DNA from: Chlamydiota bacterium
GTDB taxonomy: Bacteria; Auribacterota; UBA3054; B51-G9
DNA length: 19,290 nucleotides
Direction: 5' to 3'
Assembly (NCBI GenBank): GCA_030596365.1
Contig: JAUVKG010000008.1
Location: 1 to 19,290 of the forward strand
The position numbers and the translations under genes are program-made. Shown here piece by piece: positions 1 to 6,631 of the stretch (the first letter of the stretch is position 1; every line of letters starts with the position of its first letter). A model generated the notes under the pieces. The model searched no databases. It worked only from the letters and a program-made list of their open reading frames with translations, and was not told the origin of the DNA.

Positions 1-1
1 A

Positions 2-1171
2 AAACACGGAACACCGCTTTATATCTATAGTAAAAACTTCTTTGTTGAACAATATAAAACTTTAAGCTCGGTGCTTGATGAATTGAATTACATGATCTGT
101 TTTGCGACAAAAGCTAACAGCAATCTCGCCGTTATAAAAACTTTCGCAGATCTTGGCTCGGGATTTGATATTGTTACATCAGGCGAATTATTTAGAATAG
201 TTAAAGCTGGTGGAGATACAGCAAAAGTAGTTTTTTCCGGTGTTGGAAAAACAACTGAAGAAATAAAGTATGCCATTGAACAAAATATTTTATTCTTTAA
301 CGTTGAATCGGAAGTAGAACTTCAAAGAATAAATGAAATTGCCGGTGAATTAAACAAAAAAACACGGTTTTGTGTGCGTGTGAATCCGGATGTAGATCCA
401 AAAACACATAAATACATTACTACCGGGAAAAGCGAAAATAAATTCGGCTTGGATTTTGAAGCGGCAAAAATTCTTTATAAACACGCGGAAAATTATAACA
501 ATGTTGAAGCCGTAGGTGTGCAAATGCATATTGGTTCGCAAATCACAACTACAGAACCTTTTGTTGCCGCAATTAAAAAATTGTCAAAATTAGTTGACGA
601 ATTGCGCGGGCAAGGCGTAAATGTTCAATATGCCGACATTGGCGGTGGATTAGGGATTACTTACAAAGATGAAACCCCTCCAACTCCTGAAGAATTTGCT
701 GCTGCGGTAATTCCTGAACTAAAAAAAATTAAAGCAAAAATTATTTTTGAACCCGGAAGATTTCTTGTTGGTAACGGCGGAATAATGGTTACGGAAGTTC
801 AGTACATAAAAAAAACTGCCATAAAAGAATTTGTTATTGTTGACGCGGGAATGAACGATTTATTGAGACCATCTTTGTATGAAGCTTATCACGAAATAAT
901 TACTGTAAAAGAAAGCGACAGCAAGAAAAAAGTAGATATTGTAGGTCCTATTTGTGAATCAAGCGATTTTTTCGGAAGAGAAAGAGAATTGCCCGAAGAA
1001 ATTAAAAGCGGTGATTTTATAGCCTTGAAAAGCTGCGGCGCTTATGGATTTGTTATGGCATCAAATTATAACACCCGCCCTCGCGGAGCGGAAATAATGA
1101 TTGATAGAGGAAAAGTAACAGTTGTGCGAAGAAAAGAGACGCTGGAGCAATTAATTGCTAACGAAACTTGA
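2..1171 (+). CDS. lysA: Diaminopimelate decarboxylase LysA, 5' end cut by the window edge
   Basis: PLP enzyme that converts meso-diaminopimelate to L-lysine, the last step of the pathway, in the cytoplasm. The frame is open from base 2 and its first visible residues (HGTPLYIYSKNFF) fit the usual LysA N-terminus, so the true start lies off the window and only some 10-20 residues should be missing; the GTG at 71 is internal. Counting from base 2, the PLP lysine is in ATKAN (residue 37, base 110). A glycine-rich phosphate loop (DIGGGLGI) is near 212-219, EPGR near 250-253, the CESSDF active-site motif near 318-323, and the C-terminal GAYG...SNYNTRPR near 346-361. These identify the family firmly. 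The stop codon overlaps the -35 box of the downstream toxin-antitoxin promoter, and dapF follows that module. Confidence 0.96.
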   Translation, partial: KHGTPLYIYSKNFFVEQYKTLSSVLDELNYMICFATKANSNLAVIKTFADLGSGFDIVTSGELFRIVKAGGDTAKVVFSGVGKTTEEIKYAIEQNILFFNVESEVELQRINEIAGELNKKTRFCVRVNPDVDPKTHKYITTGKSENKFGLDFEAAKILYKHAENYNNVEAVGVQMHIGSQITTTEPFVAAIKKLSKLVDELRGQGVNVQYADIGGGLGITYKDETPPTPEEFAAAVIPELKKIKAKIIFEPGRFLVGNGGIMVTEVQYIKKTAIKEFVIVDAGMNDLLRPSLYEAYHEIITVKESDSKKKVDIVGPICESSDFFGRERELPEEIKSGDFIALKSCGAYGFVMASNYNTRPRGAEIMIDRGKVTVVRRKETLEQLIANET

Positions 1172-1196
1172 AAAAAAACAAAGATTATGTTATACT
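1168..1196 (+). promoter_or_regulatory. Sigma-70 promoter of the toxin-antitoxin pair
   Basis: TTGAAA (1168-1173) and TATACT (1191-1196) are separated by exactly 17 bases, and each box matches consensus at five of six positions. The -35 box overlaps the lysA stop codon. Transcription would begin near 1203, leaving a leader of about 30 nt before the antitoxin ATG at 1234. No clear Shine-Dalgarno sequence is seen in that leader. Confidence 0.6.
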
Positions 1197-1208
1197 TTAA
1201 AGTGTAAC
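1189..1208. promoter_or_regulatory. Palindromic operator overlapping the TA promoter -10 box
   Basis: The 20 bases GTTATACTTTAAAGTGTAAC form an inverted repeat with one mismatched pair and no spacer. The palindrome covers the TATACT -10 box and reaches the expected transcription start. Phd/YefM antitoxins typically bind such palindromes to repress their own operon, so this is a probable autorepression site. The binding is inferred; the symmetry and overlap are seen directly. Confidence 0.6.
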
Positions 1209-1233
1209 TATTAATCTTAAAATATAATAAACA

Positions 1234-1482
1234 ATGAATGGAACTTGCTCAATAAAACATTTAAGACAACATACACGAGAAATATTAGATCTTGTGGATG
1301 CCGGAAATGAAGTGCTGATAACTTATCGAGGAAAAAAGAAAGCAAAAGTTGTTCCGCTTTCTGTTGGGGAAAAAATGTTTGAAAACACAGCATTTGGAAT
1401 ATGGGCAGACAGGGAAGATATTAAAAAAAGCTCTAAAGAACATGTTCGCAATATAAGAAAAGGCCGTTACAATGATAATTGA
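1234..1482 (+). CDS. Phd/YefM-family antitoxin
   Basis: An 82-residue protein with the layout of a type II antitoxin. Residues 4-42 look like the Phd/YefM DNA-binding fold (the IKHLRQHTREILD stretch, then VLITYRGKKKAKVVPL). The tail from about 53 (AFGIWADREDI ... VRNIRKGR) resembles the toxin-binding region commonly paired with VapC. Its expected role is to neutralise the PIN-domain toxin encoded immediately downstream and to repress the shared promoter. The gene overlaps the toxin gene by 11 bases (1472-1482), typical of translationally coupled toxin-antitoxin pairs. It sits between lysA and dapF with its own promoter and a palindromic operator, so it appears to be an insertion into a lysine biosynthesis cluster. 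The start is the only ATG that gives a full Phd N-terminus. Confidence 0.86.
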   Translation: MNGTCSIKHLRQHTREILDLVDAGNEVLITYRGKKKAKVVPLSVGEKMFENTAFGIWADREDIKKSSKEHVRNIRKGRYNDN

Positions 1483-1846
1483 CACAGATATACTTATAGA
1501 TTATTTTAGAGGAAAAGAGCACGCCAAAAAACAATTATTGAAAATTGAAAAAAGGTCAATAAGTATGGTAACTCAATTCGAATTGTTTCAGGGAGCAAGG
1601 AATAAAAAGGAATTAAACTTATTAAAACAATTTATTAGAGAATGGACTTTTAATGTATATTCAATTAATGAATTTATTTCTTTTGAAACGTTGTTTTTAT
1701 TGGAAAAATATTCGCTTTCACATGGCTTAAAAATGGCAGATTCATTAATTGCCGCAACAGCAATTCATTATGATGAAGAACTGTTTACCGGAAATTATAA
1801 AGACTTTCAATTTATAAAAGAAATAAAAGTAAAGAAATATAAATGA
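1472..1846 (+). CDS. vapC: VapC-like PIN-domain toxin
   Basis: A 124-residue PIN-domain protein, close to the usual VapC length of about 130. The acidic residues expected of a Mg-dependent ribonuclease are present: D4 (with D6) in MIIDTDILIDYF, E37 in TQFELFQGA, D90 in KMADSLIAATA, and the C-terminal TGNYKDF motif (106-112) with N108 and D111. VapC toxins cleave tRNA or rRNA; the target here cannot be read from sequence. The gene overlaps the antitoxin by 11 nt and its TGA overlaps the dapF ATG (ATGA at 1843-1846). Translation of dapF could therefore be coupled to the toxin gene, which is unusual for an essential-pathway gene. No catalytic residue appears missing, so the toxin is probably active when unbound. 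Confidence 0.88.
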   Translation: MIIDTDILIDYFRGKEHAKKQLLKIEKRSISMVTQFELFQGARNKKELNLLKQFIREWTFNVYSINEFISFETLFLLEKYSLSHGLKMADSLIAATAIHYDEELFTGNYKDFQFIKEIKVKKYK

Positions 1847-2682
1847 AAATAAATTTTACTAAAATGCACGGTTGTGGAAATGATTTCGTTGTCATTGACG
1901 CAACAACTAATTTGCAGAACTGGCAGCCTTCGGTTAACGAAGCCGCTTTTCTGCTCGATAGACATTTCGGTATCGGCGGAGATCAACTGCTCGTTATATA
2001 CCCTTCGAAAATTGCTGATATGAAAATGGTAATTTTTAATCCGGACGGTGGTGAAGTAGAAATGTGCGGTAACGGAATCCGCTGCTGCGCGCTTTATGCT
2101 AAAAATCACAAACTTGTTGATAAAAATGAAATAACTGTTGAAACGCTTGCAGGAATAATTAAACCTGTAATTGAAGACGAATGTGTTTGTGTTGATATGG
2201 GAGAACCGAAGTTAGAAGCTTCAGAAATTCCGGTTGCAGGTTATTCAGGGAAAATAATTAATGTTGAACCACCTGAAATTGAAAGTGATTTTCTTTTACC
2301 ATTGATGAATTGTGTATCTATGGGAAATCCTCACACAATTTTCTTTGTTGATGACCTAAATGCTGTTCCGCTTGAAAAAGTCGGCAGAAAAGTCGAAAAC
2401 AGTCCTGTTTTTCCAAATAAAACCAATGTTGAATTTGCACAGGTTTTAGACTTCAAAACGATAAAAATGCGCGTTTGGGAGCGTGGAGCAGGAATAACTC
2501 TGGCATGTGGCACAGGAGCTTGTGGCACGGTAGTTGCCGGTATTCTTTCAGGCAGGATTGAAAATGAGGCAACCGTAATGCTTGACGGCGGAGAACTAAA
2601 CATTTCCTGGCAGGGAGAAGGAACACCTGTTTTCATGACAGGACCTGCAAAAGAAGTATTCAGCGGGGAGTTGGAAAAGTAA
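1843..2682 (+). CDS. dapF: Diaminopimelate epimerase DapF
   Basis: Interconverts LL- and meso-diaminopimelate without a cofactor, supplying LysA and peptidoglycan precursors. At 279 residues it has the normal family length. Two half-domains each give a catalytic cysteine: C75 in EMCGNGIRC and C221 in ACGTGAC. The N-terminal HGCGNDF (9-15), GGDQLL, NPDGGE (66-71) and WERGAG (211-216) substrate-binding motifs are present. The position before TLACGTG is Ile (GAGIT), where many homologues have Glu (GAGET); both cysteines and the ER pair are kept, so I expect an active enzyme. Start and toxin stop share ATGA, and there is no Shine-Dalgarno sequence of its own, so expression probably depends on upstream translation. 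The TAA stop lies inside a 3' repeat that recurs after waaA. Confidence 0.97.
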   Translation: MKINFTKMHGCGNDFVVIDATTNLQNWQPSVNEAAFLLDRHFGIGGDQLLVIYPSKIADMKMVIFNPDGGEVEMCGNGIRCCALYAKNHKLVDKNEITVETLAGIIKPVIEDECVCVDMGEPKLEASEIPVAGYSGKIINVEPPEIESDFLLPLMNCVSMGNPHTIFFVDDLNAVPLEKVGRKVENSPVFPNKTNVEFAQVLDFKTIKMRVWERGAGITLACGTGACGTVVAGILSGRIENEATVMLDGGELNISWQGEGTPVFMTGPAKEVFSGELEK

Positions 2683-2706
2683 CATAAGCGCATGCCCGGC
2701 GTATGG
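2679..2706 (+). repeat. 3'-end repeat copy at the dapF stop (truncated hairpin)
   Basis: Starting at the last dapF codons, the sequence AAGTAACATAAGC is followed by CATGCCCGGCGTATGG. Nearly the same string occurs at the 3' end of waaA on the other strand (10971 down to about 10935), including the ten bases CCGGCGTATG. In both genes the TAA stop lies inside AAGTAACA. This copy lacks the GCTTATG arm that would close the outer hairpin. Confidence 0.55.
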
Positions 2707-2803
2707 AGTATTGGAGTATTGGAGTAATGGAAAATACATAAATCTAAAATAAAAATCCCCCAACCCCCTTTAAAAAAGGGAGAATTAGTCCAATAATCCA
2801 GCA
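2700..2803. repeat. Intergenic octamer repeats and a CCCTTT/AAAGGG hairpin
   Basis: The 139-base gap between dapF and lolD holds three parts. TGGAGTAT-type octamers at about 2704-2730 read CCAATACT on the other strand. A short C-rich hairpin, CCCTTT-AAA-AAAGGG, lies at 2766-2780 inside a C-run context. A single CCAATAATCC occurs at 2790-2799. The same octamer family recurs at 8436-8459. The hairpin has no following T-run, so it is a poor intrinsic terminator. No gene is supported here; the minus-strand open frame across it is a shadow of dapF. Confidence 0.45.
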
Positions 2804-2821
2804 AACCAAATCGATAAAAAA

Positions 2822-3536
2822 ATGGATAACGAAAGCAAAAAAGAAATGATTCTTAAATCTGACAGTATTCTAAAAGAATATAAAACAGGGGTGCTGCCAC
2901 TTACTGTTTTGAAAAAAATTGATATTGAAATCCAAAACGGTGATTTTATAACTATTGTTGGTTCATCAGGTGCAGGGAAAAGCACTCTGCTTCATATTCT
3001 TGGCGCTTTAGACAGACCAACCGAAGGTAAAGTATATTACAAAGGCAATGATTTATACAAATTATCTGATAGTCATCGTGCTTTAATCAGAAACAATGAT
3101 TTCGGTTTTGTTTTTCAGTTTTATCACTTAATGCCGGAATTTACAGCCCTGGAAAATATTATGATGCCGGGATTGATTTCCAGAAAAGAGAAAAAAGACC
3201 TAAAAAAAAACCGCGTTAAATTTGCTTGATGCAATCGGCTTGAAAGAAAGAGCAAAACACTTTCCTAACCAGCTTTCCGGCGGAGAACAGCAGAGAGTAG
3301 CGATTGCCCGTTCATTATTTAATCAGCCGAAAATTTTATTTGCGGATGAGCCGACAGGAAATCTTGATGAAAGTAGTAGTAACGTAGTAATAAATTTACT
3401 TCAAAAATTGCAAAAAGAATTAAATTTTGCATTAATAATGGTAACGCATAACACTGAACTTTCCGATCTTGGCACGACTAGATTAAAAATAAAGAATGGA
3501 ATATTAATAACCAATTTATTAAAAACAGATAAATGA
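2822..3536 (+). CDS. lolD: LolD-like lipoprotein-release ABC ATPase, frame interrupted at an A9 run
   Basis: ATPase of the LolCDE complex, which extracts lipoproteins from the inner membrane. The first frame (2822-3229) holds Walker A GSSGAGKST (residues 47-55) and the Q-loop region FQFYHLMPEFTALEN, which is characteristic of LolD. The second frame (in-frame through TTG 3222, stop 3536) holds the signature LSGGEQQ (3273), Walker B ILFADEP (3333) and the switch histidine in MVTHN (3444). Removing one A from the nine at 3202-3210 joins them into a normal protein of about 237 residues reading LKKTALNLLDAIGL, so the gene is complete apart from one base. A sequencing error, a real mutation, or slippage at the run could each explain it. 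No LolC/E permease is adjacent. The end overlaps ilvE by 4 nt. Confidence 0.88.
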
Positions 3537-4426
3537 AAGGACCAAAAGTAAACATTAACGGTGAAATTTTCTCTCCGGAAGACGCAAAAATATCAGTTTT
3601 TGATCACGGACTTCTTTATGGCGATGGTGTTTTTGAAGGAATTCGTTTTTATAACGGAAGAATTTTTAAATTTGATGAACATATAAATCGCTTAGATGAA
3701 TCAGCACGGCATATTATTTTAAAATTACCATCGTCATTAGATGAAATTAAACAGGAAACCATTAAAACCATTAAAGCTACCGGAATGGAAAATGGATATA
3801 TTCGCCTGATAGTAACTCGTGGTATTGGTACACTTGGTATAAGCCCATATACATGCCCAAAAGCTCAATTAATAATAATTGTTGATACTATTTCTCTTTA
3901 TCCTGAAAAACTTTATAAAACCGGGATGGAAATAATTACTGTGCCCACTCAAAGAAATATGTCGGAAGCAGTATCTCCACGAGTAAAATCATTAAATTAT
4001 CTTAATAATGTACTTGCAAAAATAGAAGCAGTAAATTCCGGTTTTGAAGAGGCGATAATGCTTAATAAATATGGTTTTGTAGCGGAATGCACCGGTGATA
4101 ATATTTTTATAGTTAAAAACAGAAAAGTTATGACTCCACCGGCGTATATGGGGGCTCTTGAAGGTATAACAAGAAATACAGTTATGGAAATAGCAACGGA
4201 AATGGAAGTGAAAATGAACATTTCTGTGAAGCAAAGGGTAATGTCAAGACATGATGTTTTTTCTTCCGACGAATGTTTTCTTACAGGAACTGCAGCAGAA
4301 GTTATTCCGGTAACAAAAGTTGATGGTCGGCCTATCGGAACCGGCGAAGTTGGAGAGATCACAGAAACATTAAGAAAAGCATTTATAGAACTTACACAAA
4401 CCACCGGAACACCAATAAACCAATAA
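3533..4426 (+). CDS. ilvE: Branched-chain-amino-acid transaminase, class IV (IlvE)
   Basis: Fold-type IV PLP aminotransferase, 297 residues, that reversibly transfers the amino group between Leu/Ile/Val and 2-oxoglutarate. The PLP lysine is K152 in VKSLNYLNN. E185 in ECTGDNIF should contact the pyridine nitrogen, GITR (211-214) and TGTAAEV (251-257) form the phosphate site, and the N-terminal FDHGLLYGDGVFEGIR (23-38) is typical of the short IlvE type. D-amino-acid transaminase or aminodeoxychorismate lyase belong to the same family and cannot be fully excluded, but this motif set best fits IlvE. It starts inside the lolD stop (ATGA) and its TAA shares a base with the mcsA ATG (TAATG), so it belongs to one translationally coupled operon. 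Confidence 0.9.
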   Translation: MKGPKVNINGEIFSPEDAKISVFDHGLLYGDGVFEGIRFYNGRIFKFDEHINRLDESARHIILKLPSSLDEIKQETIKTIKATGMENGYIRLIVTRGIGTLGISPYTCPKAQLIIIVDTISLYPEKLYKTGMEIITVPTQRNMSEAVSPRVKSLNYLNNVLAKIEAVNSGFEEAIMLNKYGFVAECTGDNIFIVKNRKVMTPPAYMGALEGITRNTVMEIATEMEVKMNISVKQRVMSRHDVFSSDECFLTGTAAEVIPVTKVDGRPIGTGEVGEITETLRKAFIELTQTTGTPINQ

Positions 4427-4947
4427 TGATCTGTTCATTTTGTAATAAAAACGAAGCGACAATTCATTTTACAGAAATAATTAACAGTAAAATGGAAGAA
4501 ACACATATGTGTGAAGAATGTGCTTTGAAAAAAGGAATTGAAACATCTCTTCCATTTTCATTTGGTGATATTCTTTCGGCTATAACCAAAGGTATTGAAA
4601 ATATTAATCAGTTTGAAAACGCAGATTTTCTTGAAAATCCCGAATGTTCATCCTGTGGTTTGACTATAAAAGATTTCATTAAACAAGGACGACTGGGTTG
4701 CCCGGAATGTTATGAAGCGTTTGCTGACGCATTAAAAAATATAATCAAAAATGTTCAAAAATCACCTAATCACACAGGGAAAAATCCGAAAATTTTTCCA
4801 AGACCCAAAGATGCGAAACGTAGAATTGCTGAACTTGAAAAAAAATTAAATGAAGCTGTGGTTGAAGAACGTTATGAGGATTGCGTTGCTTTTAGAGATG
4901 AAATTAAACGCTTAAAACAATCTACAGAGAGCGTTCAGAATGTTTGA
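4426..4947 (+). CDS. mcsA: McsA, zinc-binding activator of the McsB arginine kinase
   Basis: A 173-residue protein with two pairs of CxxC zinc ligands: C3/C6 with C29/C32, then C74/C77 with C92/C95. A C-terminal UVR-type coiled coil follows (about 132-165: IAELEKKLNEAVVEERYEDC...RDEIKRLK). In Bacillus, McsA binds and activates the protein-arginine kinase McsB, and the UVR motif mediates contact with partners such as Clp ATPases. The gene overlaps mcsB by 8 nt, supporting stoichiometric production. The usual Firmicutes neighbours ctsR and clpC are absent; here the pair follows ilvE and precedes rdgB and rpoD, so control by CtsR is not suggested. Confidence 0.92.
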   Translation: MICSFCNKNEATIHFTEIINSKMEETHMCEECALKKGIETSLPFSFGDILSAITKGIENINQFENADFLENPECSSCGLTIKDFIKQGRLGCPECYEAFADALKNIIKNVQKSPNHTGKNPKIFPRPKDAKRRIAELEKKLNEAVVEERYEDCVAFRDEIKRLKQSTESVQNV

Positions 4948-5980
4948 AGAAATGATTCATCACAGACCACCATGGCTCGTTACTCCTCCGAGTACAAAAC
5001 CCATTGCGATAAGTTCACGTATCAGACTTGCCAGGAATATGAGCGATCTACCTTTCCCGGGTCGTTGTACTGATGAACAGCGCAACGAAGTGATTTCACG
5101 TGTTTCAAAAGCTGCGGAAAAAACTGTTTTGCTTCAAAAAGCGGAAGTATTAAGGTTAGATTCTTTATCGCCAATTGACAGACAGTTTCTTGTTGAAAGG
5201 CATCTTGTAAGCCCTGAATTTGTGCAGCAAGAGGCTCCGGCAGCTGTTATCATCAGCAATGACGAAACTTGTAGTCTGATGATTAATGAAGAAGATCATA
5301 TTCGTATGCAAATTCTTCGTTCTGAGTTAAACCTTGAAGAAGCGTGGGAAATGATTAATAAATTTGACAGTGACCTTGAAAAATCACTCCCTTATGCTTT
5401 TTCTTCAAAATATGGTTATTTAACAGCCTGCCCGACAAATGTTGGTACAGGTCTTCGAGCTTCAACTATGCTCCACTTACCCGCGCTTGTTCATGAACAT
5501 AAAATTGGAAGCGTTATGTCAGCAGTTGGAAAAATAGGTATAGCCGTGCGAGGGCTTTATGGTGAAAGCAGTGATTCTAAAGGAAATATGTTTCAAATTT
5601 CAAATCAAGTAACTTTAGGGCAAGATGAAGAAAATATTGTAAACCAGCTTCATCAAATTGTTTTAAGAATTGTTGAACATGAAAATAAACTTCGTGGAAC
5701 TTTAATTGCAAATAAACCTCACCAGATAAAAAATGATGTTGGACGCGCATACGGAACGCTTAAATATGCAGAAATTCTAACAAGTGAAGAAGCAACGGAA
5801 TTATTATCATCTCTGCTTATCGGCGTTGATTTACAGGTTTTTGATGAAGTTGACAGAACAGTTGTTAATGAACTGTTAATTGATATTCAACCCGCTCATT
5901 TACAAAAAATGAAAGGTAAAAATTTGACTGCTGAACAGCGGAATCTTTACCGTGCGAAAATTATAAGAAAACGTTTATAA
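4940..5980 (+). CDS. mcsB: Protein-arginine kinase McsB
   Basis: Phosphagen-kinase-type enzyme that phosphorylates arginine in proteins, marking them for ClpCP in Firmicutes. At 346 residues it is slightly shorter than the roughly 360 of Bacillus. Visible motifs are SSRIRLARN (25-33, nucleotide phosphates), the acidic NEEDHIR (116-122), the cysteine loop CPTNVGTGLRAS (164-175), RGLYGESSDSKGNMFQISNQ (204-223) and a C-terminal RAKIIRKRL. The length, lack of an N-terminal guanidino-substrate domain and the adjacent mcsA separate it from creatine or arginine kinases. It overlaps mcsA by 8 nt and is 5 nt from rdgB. Related McsA-McsB pairs are known outside Firmicutes, including chlamydiae. Its degradation partner and substrates are not encoded in the window. 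Confidence 0.95.
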   Translation: MFEEMIHHRPPWLVTPPSTKPIAISSRIRLARNMSDLPFPGRCTDEQRNEVISRVSKAAEKTVLLQKAEVLRLDSLSPIDRQFLVERHLVSPEFVQQEAPAAVIISNDETCSLMINEEDHIRMQILRSELNLEEAWEMINKFDSDLEKSLPYAFSSKYGYLTACPTNVGTGLRASTMLHLPALVHEHKIGSVMSAVGKIGIAVRGLYGESSDSKGNMFQISNQVTLGQDEENIVNQLHQIVLRIVEHENKLRGTLIANKPHQIKNDVGRAYGTLKYAEILTSEEATELLSSLLIGVDLQVFDEVDRTVVNELLIDIQPAHLQKMKGKNLTAEQRNLYRAKIIRKRL

Positions 5981-5985
5981 AAAAA

Positions 5986-6612
5986 ATGAATATAATTATT
6001 GCTACTCATAATTACGGGAAGTTAAGTGAAATGAATTTTTTGTTTAAGGAATTTATTCCTGAAACGTATAATATAAATTTATTATCACTTAATAAATATA
6101 CTGATATACCGGAAGTTTTAGAAGATGGTTCGACTTTTCAGGCTAATGCTGAAAAAAAAGCCCTGTTTACTGCAAATTATACAGGGGAAATGGTGATTGC
6201 AGATGATTCCGGACTAGTGGTAGACGCATTAAATGGAGAACCGGGAATTTTTTCATCAAGGTATGCCGGAGAAAATGCAACTGATGAAGAAAACAATGAA
6301 AAGCTTCTCGAAAAGCTAAATAATGTTTCGAAAGATTCTCGTACCGCGCATTTTGTTTGTGTAATCGCAATCGCTATGCCAAACAATTTGCTTGGTACTT
6401 TTGAAGGAAGATGCAACGGAATAATGGGGACAACACCAAAAGGAGATAACGGTTTCGGTTACGACCCGTTATTTATAAGAACCGACACAGGAAAAACTTT
6501 TGCGGAATTACCTCATGATGTTAAAAATAGAATTTCACATCGCATGCATGCATTTGAAAAAGCAGCAGCGAGTATTGAAAATAACATAAAATTAATGGAA
6601 CAAAAATTATAA
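5986..6612 (+). CDS. rdgB: RdgB/HAM1 family XTP/dITP pyrophosphatase
   Basis: House-cleaning enzyme that hydrolyses dITP, XTP and ITP to monophosphates and so keeps deaminated purines out of DNA and RNA. At 208 residues it has the normal length. It carries the N-terminal ATHNYGKLSEM (6-16), the catalytic acidic stretch ADDSGLVVDAL (72-82), the YAGENATDEENN loop, the substrate-binding GFGYDPLF (156-163), FAEL (171-174) and the C-terminal SHRMHAF (184-190). All key family motifs are intact. It lies 5 nt after mcsB and 19 nt before rpoD on the same strand, so co-transcription is likely. No distinctive Shine-Dalgarno sequence precedes the ATG, only an A-rich stretch. Confidence 0.95.
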   Translation: MNIIIATHNYGKLSEMNFLFKEFIPETYNINLLSLNKYTDIPEVLEDGSTFQANAEKKALFTANYTGEMVIADDSGLVVDALNGEPGIFSSRYAGENATDEENNEKLLEKLNNVSKDSRTAHFVCVIAIAMPNNLLGTFEGRCNGIMGTTPKGDNGFGYDPLFIRTDTGKTFAELPHDVKNRISHRMHAFEKAAASIENNIKLMEQKL

Positions 6613-6631
6613 CCATAGCAAACATTATAAA

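Noticed and set aside
1843..2682. Possible loss of DapF activity because GAGIT replaces the common GAGET
   Set aside because: Both catalytic cysteines and the preceding Glu-Arg pair are intact, and this position is, as I recall, not invariant in the family.
2331..2804. Minus-strand open frame of 157 codons over the end of dapF
   Set aside because: It lies antisense to well-conserved DapF motifs and runs through intergenic repeats; its translation has no recognisable domain.
3997..4404. Minus-strand open frames over ilvE
   Set aside because: Antisense shadows of a gene with intact family motifs, with no start signals of their own.
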